In this document: one piece after another, positions 22,433-37,075 of the stretch
How positions within the stretch are numbered: position 1 is the first letter of the stretch
How the letters are laid out: every line of letters begins with the position of its first letter
Source of the DNA: Nymphaea colorata
Taxonomy: Eukaryota > Streptophyta > Magnoliopsida > Nymphaeales > Nymphaeaceae
Direction: 5' to 3'
NCBI RefSeq assembly: GCF_008831285.2
Contig: NC_045141.1
Span: 19,960,848 to 20,024,847 of the forward strand
DNA length: 64,000 nucleotides
Notes under the pieces: generated by a model
What the model was told of the DNA's origin: nothing
The model's database searches: none
The model's input: only the letters and a program-made list of their open reading frames with translations
Made by a program: the position numbers and the translations under genes

Positions 22433-23600
22433 GAAACTGCAACTGCAATTCAACGGATCCAAATCTAATCTAACAATTCAAGACCTAAAAGAGTAATGTA
22501 AAGTAGCAAAGCCATGGAGACTCCCATTTAAACCACATAATAGCAAAAGATTGTGGGCATCACAGTGCATGTTATTTAACTAAATCAGTCATGTCAAAGG
22601 TTACCAGGCATTCTGAACCTGACCTATACAAAGTATTAAGAAATTAGTGTATTAACTAATGTTAAGACAAAAACGCCATCCAACTTGACTGCAACTAAAA
22701 GTTAAACTAACAATAAATACCAATTGAAAAAGGGCAAGGAAAAGGAAAAGGCAGAGATCAGGTTAAAAGAAAAGAAGTGTTCATGGAGAGCAAGGATGAA
22801 AAGGGAAGGGAATCTTTTTTTTTTTTTTTTTTTTTTGGAAGAAGGCTCACAAACAAGAGAAGAATGAGGGTCCAAATCTTTTCTCTTGTTTCTTAAGACA
22901 AGATTAATTTTTTTTTTTTTACTACAAATAAGCATGGTTGATGCCTCTAAGTGTATGATAAGCAGGTTATGAGAAGGCTTTATAATCGCTGTCGTCCATT
23001 TAGAGCCAGCAACTAAGCTCAGGCAGCATCGGATGCCCCTTGATCCCTGGACCTCTGTATTCGATAAGCGTCGACAATAAGAAATGAAGATATAAAAATG
23101 GCGTGAAACAGAATTGCGGCAAGATTGTGAGATGCCAAACTGCCAATGTGCAATAATTGAAGCAATTAATATTATGTGGACAGTTGCATCGCAAGTGGGT
23201 TGTAACTATAATGAATGATCATGTTTTTAGATTTAAAAACCATGGAAATATTAATCTCTTGATGCTTGTGCTTACTGCGAAGGATTAACTAAACAACAAA
23301 CAAAAGCAGCTGGGTGGCAGATGCACGCATGTTGAGATCGGGTGCGTTTGCTAAAATAAATAAAGAGCGACGCCCTTGTTGTTACCCTGTGTTCTTATTT
23401 TTATCACCTAATTTTTCCACGTTTTCCTATTCTTTCTTTTTATAATTTTTAACAGGTTACGATTTCACTCGCTTTTTTGTTTTTTGTTCTTAATCTTTAA
23501 GAGTCCTCTGACCTTTCCTTCAAATCCAAAGTAAGGCTTGTGCTTTCTCGATATGAAGCTGGTAACACCCCAACTTAGACTGTATCTTGTTTAATTTCTA
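22295..23600. repeat. segmental duplication, copy B (non-coding)
   Basis: Diverged partner of 16,465-18,260 in the same orientation, about 5.5 kb away. It includes its own expanded (TA)n tract at 22,400-22,429 and poly-T runs near 22,815 and 22,910. It lacks the tandem repeat of copy A. A second short duplication of AACACCCCAACTTA lies at its right end (about 23,565 and 23,610). Confidence 0.8.
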
Positions 23601-25490
23601 AGCTGTTAACACCCCAACTTACTAACTGGAGGAACGTTTCTAGGAGAAGTAGATTTTGTTCTTTTCTATCATTATTTTATAGTGTTTTAGGGGCCATTAG
23701 TAAGTCTTTACATATGTTTCCTATCAAATTACTCTTTAAATGATATCTACAAGGTTAAATTGCAGAACAAATTTATTTTGAGTATAGAGTGGTTTGTACT
23801 TTAACCTAAGTGGCCTGTGATATGTACACACGTTTTCACCCCCTTCTTCCCCTGCCCCTGAGGCCCAGACCCGCGTCAGAATCTTGGTGAACTTATAGTT
23901 ACTCCGTTCAACTCGACTCACAACCTTACTTTATATCATATATAATTTCCAAAACCGTAGTTTATACTAATTAAACTAATTGATCTAGAACAATTTCTAA
24001 GTGTTACAAGCGTACAAGTGGATGACCTTCCCTACAAGGTATATGGGTGCATGTGAAAGATGGAACAAAAATTCAACCGGAAAAAAAGTACCTGACACTA
24101 AATACCCAACATTCTGATGCCTCCGTATACTGTAAATTCAAAAAGTTTCGAGGGGTTCCATTGAATTGAAAACTAGACTTGTGGTTTCTACCACGTGCGC
24201 TGCACATTTCCCCAGATGTTGAGTTAATACAAGTATTCTTGTTTCAAAGGGACCTAAACCTACTGAACTCACACAAGTTGGCCACACCTGAAATGATTTT
24301 TTTTTTGAAGTATCTCTTGAACGAGTGTGACCCAATTCCATGTTCCATTCGATGATATTTAGCCTTTCATTGTCATCTAGAAGCCAGCAGGCTCCAGATC
24401 AATTATTTATTGAATCAGGGCGCCCTCCAACCTTTATCCACATTCTAAGTCTACCTAATGAACCCCAGCATGAGGACATGCTAGCCGTCAATATTCTAAG
24501 TCAGCCAAACAGTAAATGATTCTGAAAATTGTCACACTTGACTTCCTCCCCTATTATGGTTGGGGTTGGACTCAAACGTATTATAAATGATGGAGTATAA
24601 TTAAGAGTTGATACTACGTTTATGGTTAATTAGTTCATTCTTCTAAAGTTCGGTGAGCATGATCAGTATTTCATCTTATTGCTTAATAAAGGTGCTGAAA
24701 CTCCCCCACCTTTTTAGCTCATTGCCTTAAGAGTCTGACTAATCTAAAGTTGAGGATATTCCTTTTGCAAATAGAAGTGGGGGCATCCCCTCCTAATCAT
24801 GAAAGGCTTCATTTCGTAGATGGTAGACTATCACCAATACTCAATGGTGTAGCCGCATTATGACTAGTGCGGGCAGTTGTCCACGCCAGTCTCTTAAAAG
24901 TTTTTTATTTTTAAATGAGAATCTTAAATATTTATCTTTATATATATATATATAAATGTCCCACTAGATTTGAGTATTTTTAAATAAGTGCCCTTTCAGC
25001 GAATTTTTCTAGCTCGGCTACTACCCATACTCTTTATCACTTTATTGATGACTGCTATATAGGTGATCCTAATTCTTCTTCTACTGCTACTCTCATGAAG
25101 GGTTTAAGATGAGGTTCTTAGTTTCACCTTTTTTTTGTTTTTTTTTTTTTCTTTCTCCTGCCCTCGAAGGGCTTCTTGCAGTGCCAGAGGTAGAAATTTT
25201 GGCTTGGTAGGAATTAATTCAAAATATTTTAAACTTTTAAGAGCACCAATATATAAAAAAGAGCGAATAATTGAATGTATCAATATAAAAATTAGAGAAA
25301 TTTTCATTCGATCATGTGGACAGCTGTCCCTACCACTCACATGTAGCTCTGCTACGGTAGAATAGACCAAGCAACTAAAATAAAGAAGAAATGCGCCAAT
25401 AATACTCTCAAGTGGACTATAGTGTTATGCATGTCACAGTTAACAAAAGATCACGTGTAACAATAAGCAAACTTTGTCTTCACCCCCTGC
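23601..25490. other. intergenic, dispersed repeat fragments only
   Basis: Two stretches (about 24,855-25,020 and 25,190-25,365) resemble a common plant dispersed repeat with a 'gggcagttgtcc' or 'ggacagctgtcc' core and a 'gctctgctacgg' tail. Boundaries are not clear. No gene is supported. Confidence 0.35.
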
Positions 25491-25492
25491 CC

Positions 25493-27480
<1,988 letters not shown>

Positions 27481-27490
27481 TTTATATATG
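27481..27490 (+). promoter_or_regulatory. TATA box of the ERF gene
   Basis: TTTATATATG lies about 100 bp upstream of the ERF start codon, in an otherwise GC-rich promoter. This predicts a transcription start near 27,510-27,520 and a short leader of about 70 nt. Confidence 0.55.
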
Positions 27491-27584
27491 ATCGGTTCAT
27501 GAGTTGGGTATTTATTTATCATCGCCCTGCTTGCTTTATCAAAACCACAAAGGCTTCCAGTCCGAGAGAGCCACTCTCTACTCC

Positions 27585-28271
27585 ATGTGTTTCATGCACA
27601 ACTCAAGCCCTTCGATGGAATCCTCCTGTGGTTCAATCACCGAGTCATACTGCTCTTGGGGGGATTCTGCGCCCAAGCAGGAAGCGCTGCCCTTCAATGA
27701 GAATGATTCAGATGAGATGATGCTGTTGGCCATGCTCGTTGAAGCCACAAGCGAAGGAATGGAGACGGAGATCCTGAGGAAGAAAGAGGAAGGCCGGGGG
27801 AATCAGACCGGTGGGGGGAGACCGGATGGACAGATGGCCAAACAGGAGAAGGGCTACCGGGGGGTCCGGAGGCGGCCGTGGGGAAAGTACGCCGCCGAGA
27901 TAAGGGACTCCACGAGGAACGGAATCCGAGTTTGGCTCGGGACTTTCGACAGCGCGGAAGCGGCCGCGCTGGCTTATGATCAAGCGGCTTTTGCGATGCG
28001 GGGGTCGTTGGCGGTGCTCAATTTTCCGGTGGAGCACGTGAGGGATTCTCTGCGCGACACCACCTACGGGAAAGACGGTTGCTCGCCGGCGATCGCGCTC
28101 AAGGAGAAGCACTCCATGAGGAAGAGAAGGAAGGGACCCAAGAAACAGGGCAGCGGTCCGGCGAACGGGCCCGGTATCAGGATTCAGAGTGCGGTGGAGT
28201 TGGAAGACTTGGGCACCGAGTACTTGGAACAGCTGCTTAGTTTTTCGTGTGCTGGTGAAGGGGGATTCTAA
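27585..28271 (+). CDS. AP2/ERF transcription factor, ERF1-like (group IX)
   Basis: A nuclear DNA-binding activator expected to bind GCC-box promoters in ethylene and jasmonate defence responses. The 228-aa intronless protein has a single AP2 domain at residues 91-149 ([38 protein letters not shown]), with the Ala and Asp of the ERF rather than DREB subfamily (AAEIRD). A basic block follows ([13 protein letters not shown], about 175-187), then an acidic-leucine motif ([14 protein letters not shown], 205-218) resembling the EDLL activation motif of ERF1/ORA59-type proteins. The start is the first ATG in frame (27585); a second in-frame ATG three codons on (27594) is possible. The frame is open further upstream but has no ATG and starts before the predicted leader. 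The exact orthologue cannot be fixed. Confidence 0.92.
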   Translation: MCFMHNSSPSMESSCGSITESYCSWGDSAPKQEALPFNENDSDEMMLLAMLVEATSEGMETEILRKKEEGRGNQTGGGRPDGQMAKQEKGYRGVRRRPWGKYAAEIRDSTRNGIRVWLGTFDSAEAAALAYDQAAFAMRGSLAVLNFPVEHVRDSLRDTTYGKDGCSPAIALKEKHSMRKRRKGPKKQGSGPANGPGIRIQSAVELEDLGTEYLEQLLSFSCAGEGGF

Positions 28272-31200
28272 GCATATGCCTTCCTTCTTTCGTCGCTCTT
28301 GCAGAAGAGTAGATTCCACGCACCGCGACTTGTAGAATATAGGATATTCCCATGTATTCTTTTCTTTTCCTTCTATATTTCTTAATCTTGTTTGGCACAT
28401 GAAATTCATGGTCTGAAACTGTGCCACTTTCTCTTCATCCTGCTCTACAGGTTCCGTGTACATATTTTTGAGAATTTGGAAAGTAGATGATCTGCGCTAC
28501 TTGATTAATCAAGGGTTTTGACATCTCTAATAATCCTATAGCTTTTATGTTTTGTCTCACTCACCTGTTTACTTTGAAGGCATAAATATAAGCAGCAAAA
28601 GCAAGCGCATATATGTGTAAGGAGTCCACAAGTCAGGGGGCAGAACGTGTGCCTTTAGAGCAGGTTTGAATGAATGGATCGCACTGATAAATTTTACTTT
28701 GGCCTGGACTTATCTGGGCAATTGATAGATCAAGAGAGCATCTGTTGACCATTTCTTTCTTTCCCCATCTCCCCCGATATTTCTAATTTCATCTGCGAAC
28801 AAACAGAGAGACGTGCTGAAAATTGTTCACAGTTGTTCAAAATTTCTGGACTTCTCGAAGAAAGCTCCAGGTGGGGAGTCTCAGAAAGGGCGGGGTAGTT
28901 CTTCGTTACAGCGAACACCTATAGAACTTTTCACCGGCCGATGGTTCCGCCGGGTTTCCTGAAGTCTGTCAAATGTCTTAGTCCCGCTCGGCACCTGTCG
29001 CCTAATGAACGTGGAAGCACTGAGATGTGCAGGAGAGAAAGGAAATAGAATATTGCTTCCTGCCTGTGCAATCAAGTGAAGTGACGACATCGGTCCACGG
29101 TAGATAGCACAGGAGATCTGAGGGCCCCTCGCCATGAGTCAATTCCTCCTCTCTTTTCAGGCTTCGCCTTCGTCCTGTTCAAAATTTTTCACATGGCCAT
29201 CGACGAATCTGCAAGTAGAGTGTCAGTTTCACGCATTAAAGCGGTTCAACTGAGTAAAATTAGAAAAAGTTGAAGACTTCCAGCTGCTCCCGCTTCTTTT
29301 ATCATAGTTTCTAATACAGGCTCCAATTTTAATTTTACTAACTCCAGTAAATTGGGTAAGAGTTCGGTCAAGCAATGTTGTCTTCATTACTCCAGTTCTA
29401 CCTGGCCAATACTAGCACTTTCAATATTGCTGGGCTAATTTGGAGGATGGGGTCTTGTTATATTCGAAGATATTGTTGTCTCCCTGTTTTAAGGGCCATA
29501 CTATAGTTAATCAGACTAATCAAGCAGTGAAAGTCTGATTGTTGGTCAAATTCCTGTGGCTTGTAAGCGACTATCTGCAAGCGGTTATGATCTTTTATAG
29601 CATGCATAACCAATAAAAACCAGGGCAAAGAATCGTAAACAAAACAAAAGAAGGGTTGATAGATCAAAAGAACTTGACATAAGGATGAGGATGTAATCTA
29701 TCTTCGACCCTCAATATTAAACACAAGAAGGGAATTTCAAGGAAGGTAAAAGTTAGCCAGAGCAGTACTGAAACTGCTTGATTAACTGAGGCACAGTGGG
29801 GTAGACTATTACCTAGACCCCTAAAATAATAGAAACAGCTAAGAGAACAGCTAAGTTTCTGATTTACCTATTTGGTTGTCTTTGGACGGCAAGCTGTGAT
29901 TAGATGCCTTGGATCTACATGTTGCTGATGCATAATTGGGAAATAAACAAATCCCATTTGAAGGAGCGCCATGGCCCCTGCCTTAGCCCCTTGTTTTTGG
30001 ATACAAGGCAAGGTTGAGTGCCCATTCCAGCCAAGTAATTGGAAGCAGGGGCAGGGGCAGGGTAGGCCTGCATGGGCCCTTACCCCACTTCAATTTTTTT
30101 TTAAAAAAAATTTACATGCAAATTTTAAAAAGAATTCACTTGTTTTATATAAAAAGAACTTTGAAAAATGATATTTTGATCATAGTCAAAATTTAGAAAC
30201 TTTAATTTAACCTACCTTATACAAAATTAAAAACTTAATTTGAAACCCGTACTTTCATCAAACCATTTTTTGCGAATGCTGCGACCATTGAATGGTACAG
30301 ATTCGGATCGTCTAGAAGCGGACACTTGACGAATTCTCAGTCAGTGGCAGTGAAGCGACCGAACCATGTGTCAAAGATGTAAAGTTGCTGATGCAAGCTA
30401 GTGATGCATGCTAATGACCTCCGTCCTCTATGTTAAAGTAACGTCATTGATGCTACTCCATTGCGTTTGATTCGCAAGTAATAATGCAAAAATTCGAGTC
30501 ACAGATCGATTGAATCATCGAGCGTTCGTATGGCTTGATTCGCTCCTTGACAACAGCAGCTGACAACAACATCTCTGCGTCACAAAATAAGTTCTCACTG
30601 ACGCAAGTGCAAACAAGCTCAAGAGACGGTGGAAGGGATAAGAAACGGGGCCATTCCTGGAGTAGCCAGATACGCAACCGATTGCGGGCAGTTCAAATTC
30701 AAAACCTGGTCCCATAAGAGTTGGACTAAGTTACAGATATATCCAGTTGTTAGTCTAAATTCAAATGCATTGACTTAAATCTGTTGAAGAAATCCAGATT
30801 TCTTTAGCGACTGGATTTGGATGAGTTGGTATAGTTTTGTATCCAAATTTTCTGGTGAATGGGAGGTTCATAACTTACCGACTAACAAAAAAAAGCTCAA
30901 AAAGTCCTGAGCTTCATGCGGTATACCCTTCAACTTAAGTATTGCGCCTTCGATTTTGCCGTAATCCAACCAGCTGTGTTACAATCCTTGAAGAGTTTTG
31001 TAATCAAATTTGAATTTTATTGAGAAAAATTGAATTTGGGTCCAAATCAAATCTAGTTACATAGAATCCAAGTCAAATTCATTTAAAGTTGAATGCACTA
31101 AGCGAAGCTTTTCACATTCTAGTGATGGGGACTAATCGGGTTTTCTTCGGCCCATGACAGCGGCGGATTTGTCCTTCACTCTAATGCTCAGTTGCTTTCA

Positions 31201-34200
31201 ACGAAGGCCCCATTTCTACGACTCTCACCACCCAAATGATCGGGTTGCTTTGAGAAAGGAATCAAACTAATGTAAAGGGCATCAGCCATCACCATGAGCA
31301 GTCGTCATCTATTTTGTTGGATTTCTTGCCACTTTCCTATTAATGGGAAAAATTAAAAAGAAGAAGAACTTCTTATCGAGTGAAATTCATTTCATATGAG
31401 TGGCGATTGGCCACTTTACGAGGCCGTGTTAATTGAGAAGATTTCGTGGATACGAATCATAATTTTACTGCGTACAATAAATAAGAAAGTTCATTGTGAT
31501 TCACGCAAAAGTTAAAACGGTGGTGGAGGAACCTACCAGCGGCGCGGAGTTAAAAATTCTTTTTAAAGAAGAGAGACACTTGCATGTATAACAAAGTAAA
31601 TATCAAACGATCTTAATGTCAAAATGAAAAAAAATTGAAAAACTGGCACTATTAACCCCATCAAAAGAGTAGTGCTCACAAGAATCAAATAAAACCGCTC
31701 CTGCTACGTGCCTCCTGGCTCACTAACTATTTTGAAATAAGGGTATATGTTTATATATGTACGCAGAAAAGGAAAACATTTGATGAATGACACGATTGCA
31801 AATGATATAACAAAAGGGGTCAAAATTGTATTATTTCATTTAAACGTGTAACATATTTTTGGTTTCATGAAATGATGTTGAATCAATTGCCATGCAAGGA
31901 ACTTTTCATTGGTGTCAGTGCTGGCCAGCATCAGCTGATATTATAGACCTTATTGGCCGTTTACCTAAAACATGTTGGTGGTTTGCTCTAATTTTGGGTC
32001 CAATTCTTATCTTTAACTAACATAAAGATTGGAGGTGTAGAAAAAAATAAATTTATTTAGAACAAGAATGCTCCTATTTCCGATTATTTGTCTTAAGTAA
32101 AGATCTGTCCATGTGCTGTCCTACCCAATTAAAGAAAAAAAAATAAGAAAGAAAAGAAAAGAAAAGAAAAGGCGTCCTTCACTTTCTGATAAAAGGTGCG
32201 CAATGCTTTTTTGAAGCCATGCATCCATAGTGGTGTAACATGCGAGTCATTTTCATTCATTTAGGTTAGGAAATTAGTTTTATATTAGCTCGAACTAAAG
32301 GGAAACCGGTCATATGGGCCATCACTAACACGACTGGTGTGAAATGACCAGAATGCCTTTTATCTATTTGAAAGAAAACCCCCCTTACAAGAACAAAAGA
32401 TGGAAAATGAAAAAGTCAAAATGTTCAGCTAATTTAATTTTTTATTTTTTTTTATTTGGCTGAAGGCTGGGGTGGGTGGAGCTTTAAAGAAAGTACGACT
32501 ACATTTTTTAACATATCTCTACAATTTTTTTATTAGGGTCAAATTACAATTTTTTGAAAATATTAACTGTTAAACTTTTACTTTTCAAAATGCGCCGATA
32601 AAAGTCAGTGTCATAAAAAATCAGCTCGAATATGACCTTAAATTGGCCTAGTCAGATCAATTCAACGTATCAATGGCAGATTCAAGAGATTCAGATGATA
32701 GCTTCTTATTTAAAAAATAATTTTATTTATTTTTTGAAATGATATTTTAATATTTTCGGCCAGTTCGCCGTCGAATCCATTGATCCAAAGCGCTGCCAAT
32801 TGTGTCTCTCGGATTAATAAAACCAATTTAAGATTTTAAGTTAGTTTTGCAAAAATGAATATAAATTGGGACGGATCCACAAAATTTGCTTATTCACACC
32901 CTCAACGTTTTGATTATTTACGTATCGGTGGTCCTCCTTTTGGTGAAGGTCTGACCGTGGTACATACTTGAAGGGAAATGAAAGGAAAATGTGTTTAGAA
33001 AGTTATTAAAACAAGTTGGGGTCGGCTGATCTGTAGGCAACCTGCCTTTAACGAGGTAGCGGCTCAATTCTAGTTTCTCGTGCACTTGCAGACCCACAAA
33101 GAAGAGAGATGATGGCAAATCCTATCTCTGACCCTGAATCGTCTCATGACATGAACTTTAACTTCTGTCAAGATACGGCGCTTGGAAATACTATCTCTGT
33201 CCCGGTATCATGCTTATTTGACGGATCTGGACTATGCGACAGACCAATTCCTTACATAAGGATGCAACATCAATAACTAATTTAACAGGGAATTTGCAAT
33301 GCAAATAGTAAATTGCTTCCAATAGGAAAAAAAAATCATAAGGTAAAAAATCAGAAGGAAACGAGACGATGCAATCCTGAAACCACAAACTGCAATGCGG
33401 TATACCAAGTTTCTAATAAACTCCTACAACAAAGTCCCCAACAACACAAACCGGAGACAGTGAGACCCCTGGTAAGAGTAATCACAAATATTGATGCCAA
33501 ACCATGCAATTGCTTGTCAAAAGCAATCTTCATGATCCACGACTTGAAGGCAATTACATGATGTTCAGGTTTCAGCGTGGAGGCAATAATATAGTTATCG
33601 CCCGAAATCTTTGTTGGTGAAATGCAACTATATACACCACCTTTCGGAAGAATGTACTTCATGCATTAGATGAAAATCATGCATTCAAAAGATGGGCCTG
33701 CCACAATAATAAGCTTGGAAATTGGAGTAATCTTATTTGCAGTCCCATTGCAATCCTTTGTGAATATTGTATATCAGCGCTTCTAGACCTCTGCTCCCAG
33801 ATAAAATAGTCTTCGCTAATTAAATGAATTTAGATGATGCAGCCAAAACGGGGTATATTTAATGTGCAACTGCACCTTCATCAAATCTTGAACCTCATGC
33901 TTTCGGTCCCAGGAAAGGCTGCAGATAACAGAACAAAAGTTTCAAAAGAATGGAAAAGGAAGGAATTCAGATGTAAATGTGAGTTTCTGTAGGACAAAAC
34001 TACATATGCACGTTTTCTAGAGTGAAATCAGTATCGTCTACTTTCTAGCAGCACCAAATCCATTCCTACCAACCTAAGATTTTTCCAACAAGTACAAAAA
34101 AAAGGCCAAAGAGACATTAGTGCTCTCGGCAAGTTCACATAATTAAACCAATGACGCAGATATTTTGCGCAGCACTATCCAGTGAGTGTCACCTTTGCTT

Positions 34201-34549
34201 CACAGACACCACATCCGCATGTATCACACAATATGGTACGTGGTAGTAGTATTCTGGAAAAAGGATATGAACATGAAAAAAGCTAACTTGTCAGAAGAGA
34301 GAGGTTACGGTCACCATAGTGCAAGAGGATGTGTTATTGATGAAGAAAAAAAAAATGATCACGCCAGTGCAACAGAGGATGTGTCTAAACGATGTGCATG
34401 TATTGACAAATTGACACACACAAATCCTTTCATTCTCAATGCAGCTACATGAAACACAGGAAGTTCATAAGACAATGCGGAACTGAAGAATAAGCGGCAT
34501 GTGAAACCCACATGAAATGAACCATAAAGCGACATGTACACAACTATAG

Positions 34550-34585
<36 letters not shown>

Positions 34586-34698
34586 ACACACACACAAATA
34601 GAATGCATCCTAGAGAATGATTCTACTAGCCAACAAGAGATCTTCCTAGAAATTCTTGAAAAAGTCTCCTAGAATATCTTCAGTATAAGGACAAAAAA
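28272..34698. other. long intergenic region, no gene seen
   Basis: AT-rich, with only short frames that encode nothing recognisable. About 29,965-30,240 holds a G-rich then AT-rich stretch (GGGGCAGGGGCAGGG, poly-T/poly-A palindrome at 30,096-30,112) that looks like a transposon remnant. A (GA)n(CA)n microsatellite is at about 34,555-34,597. No gene, tRNA or complete element could be supported. Confidence 0.4.
34555..34597. repeat. compound (GA)n(CA)n microsatellite
   Basis: About 13 GA units followed by about 7 CA units. Confidence 0.9.
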
Positions 34699-35136
34699 AG
34701 GATTCAACCTCAGTCACCAGGGTGCGTTTTTTTTGCACCCGCACCAGCGTCGACGCAACGCGGGTGCGGGTGTGACCCAGATTAGCATCCGCACATGTCA
34801 AAGGTGAGTCGGGTGCGGTCTGTACGTGCACCACACTTGCGTTTGACTCACGTCAAACACGAGTTGAGTGCGGTCAAACCGCACCAGGTCCATTTTTGTC
34901 CATTTTGGGGTTTTTTTTGTTTTTATTTTTAAGAAAATTGAAAGGGCACGAGACTTCGTTCGCCCCTTGCCACTGCTCTCTCTCTCTCTCTCCACTACGA
35001 TCATCTCTTCCACTGGCAGCTTCCTCTCCATCGGGCGACCGGCGTCCACTGCTCCCACAGATTTCTACCTCCACCAATGGCATCATCTTCGTCTGGCGTC
35101 CGCTGCTCTCTCTCCGATTTAGACAAACACATACCT

Positions 35137-35290
35137 GTCTCTCCGTCTGCTGCTCTTTCTCCATCTGATCGATCGTGTCTCTCCGTCTGCTGCTCTTTCT
35201 CCATCTGATCGATCGTGTCTCTCCGTCTGCTGCTCTTTCTCCATCTTGTGATCGATCGTGTCTCTCCGTTTGCTGCTCTCTCTCCATCTC
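35137..35290. repeat. 40-bp minisatellite, about 3.7 copies
   Basis: Unit GTCTCTCCGTCTGCTGCTCT plus TTCTCCATCTGATCGATCGT, starting at 35137, 35177, 35217 (43 bp with a 3-bp insertion) and 35260 (partial). It lies in the interior of the transposon at 34709. The frame seen on the opposite strand is an artefact of the repeat. Confidence 0.9.
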
Positions 35291-35788
35291 CGATAAACTC
35301 TCTCTCTCAGTCTTTGCAGCAGTGTGTCTCCGTTTGTTGATCGATCGTCTCTCCAATTTTTTCTTTTTATTGTTTGATTCTGATATCGAGCTCCAATTTT
35401 GATTTCTCTTTGTTATGTCTTGTCTCTCTCTGCCGCAGGCAGCATAGCTATGTATATATACTTGACTTATGTGAACATCTAGCTTCTGCTTAACCAAAGT
35501 ACTGTTGGTTAGCTCTTAAAATGTGTTAATGAAACCACCACTTGTTTTTTTCTTGCTAGAGTACTGTTCGTTATCTTCTGTTTAATTCTTTAAGCCAGAG
35601 TACTGGTTTCAGTTATGCTACATTGAGAAAAATTGTCGAGCATCCTCTCCGTTGTTTCTTATTTCTTTTGTTTTATATTGATGAAGTGAATATTTATTCC
35701 CTTATTTCTTTTTGTCATATATATTATATACATATTATTAGTATTATAAATTCATAATAATAATAATAATAATAAATACTCTCGCCGC

Positions 35789-37075
35789 TAAGCCTGGGCA
35801 CCGGGCCAGGCTGCCGCCTGGTACTCGGCCGACTCGGGCCCGGGCCCTGAAAATTTGATTATCGGGCTCACCTTATCGGGCCCACCTTATCGGGCCCGGC
35901 CCAATAACTAACGGGTCGGGCTCGGGCCCGCAACTGTGAACATCGGGGGCCCAAGAAGCTCGACATTTTTTAATATTTTTTTTTTCAGTGATAAACTTAT
36001 GTTAGGGTTTTGAACTTTTTTGTTGTTCTTCATTCAGGACTACTTCGTGGTGCCTCTAAACTGCGTAGCTGCAAAGGCATAGCTGAGACGCATCGAATTT
36101 CATTCCTTCTCCTCCGGACGACTGAACTCGGCCTTTCCGCTGGTGTTGTTCTGCGGCTTCTGCCCATTGCCGGATTCTTCTCCCCGTCCATCCTTCTTGT
36201 AGCCTGTTTTTTGCCCCTTCTCACCGGATTCTTCTCTCAGTCCGTCCTTCATACAGGTGCCCCACTTTTCCCTCATTTCCCCCATCTTTGCCTTTTCCCC
36301 ATTTCCCCATTGCGCCACTTTTCCCCCATTTCCCCATCCTAGTTACTTCGTAAATGAGAGATATGCCATGGCTAAGAAGAGGAAATCGGACATCACAGAC
36401 TTGGACAAGCTGGACAAGACCAAGTACGCCACCTTTTGCAGTTCGGCCAACTCTCCTTCGCAGCTGTACACGCAGGCGCAGAGCCAGCAGAAGCTCATGT
36501 TTCAAGCCGGGGAGTGCTTTGGAATGGTGAAAATTGACGCTTTCTAGAGGGTTTTGATTGAGGCGATATGAGTGGCTTTTTTGTTGTCCGGTTACCTTTC
36601 TTTGTTATATTTTGTGTTTCTTTAGAGAAAGATGCTTGTTCAATGGCATTGAGATGTGTTTGTTTGGTGCGAGGAATGGTCTATGACCTTTAATCAAGCT
36701 GTTACATGCGTCAAAGAAAGAAGATGCTTGTTCAATGGCATTGAGATGTGTTTGTTTGGTGCGAGGAATGGTCTATCTGGAGTGGGGTGTTAGTTCTCCC
36801 CTTTTCTTTCTCTCGTTTTATCTGCTCTCAAAATTATCACTTTAAAATGAAAGTCATGTATTTTTTGGAACTGTGAATGATTTCACACTTCTTCATTCGC
36901 TAGAAAAAAGCCCGGCTGGCTGACCCGCCAAGCCCACCCGACCCGTTAATAATCGGGCCGGGCCGGGCCTCGGGCATAAGATCAAACCCGAGGCCCGATT
37001 CAGTACAGGCCCAGCCCGGCCCGATAAACTAACCAGGCTCAAAAACGGGCCGGCCCGGCCCAATGCCCAGCCCTA
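35789..37075. mobile_element. hAT-type element carrying a gene fragment (Pack-hAT-like), nested
   Basis: Left end TAAGCCTGGGCACCGGGCCA, right end read inward TAGGGCTGGGCATTGGGCCG. Flanking 8-bp repeats are CTCGCCGC (35781-35788) and CTCACCGC (37076-37083), differing at one base. It shares end and subterminal sequence with the element at 9158, in inverted orientation relative to it, but its middle is different. The middle holds a short gene-like reading frame (36368-36547) and a 56-bp direct repeat (36629-36684 and 36721-36776). The insertion interrupts the element at 34709. Confidence 0.82.
36368..36547 (+). pseudogene. captured gene fragment inside the hAT element
   Basis: An ATG-initiated frame of 59 codons plus stop begins MAKKRKSDITDLDKLDK and continues with a SSANSPSQLYTQAQSQQKL block. 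From memory this resembles the N-terminal part of a plant-conserved small protein family of unclear function (some members are loosely annotated as holocarboxylase-synthetase-like), but I cannot confirm it. The frame ends abruptly, and higher GC content than the flanks suggests captured coding sequence with its 5' leader (about 36,030-36,367). It is probably a transduplicated, truncated copy and not a working gene. Confidence 0.5.

Noticed and set aside
27708..28463. 251-codon minus-strand frame
   Set aside because: Antisense shadow of the ERF gene.
34874..35497. 207-codon minus-strand frame rich in Arg, Glu and Gln
   Set aside because: It is produced by the 40-bp minisatellite and the CT-rich stretch inside a transposon. 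Period and composition explain it, and no domain is recognisable.
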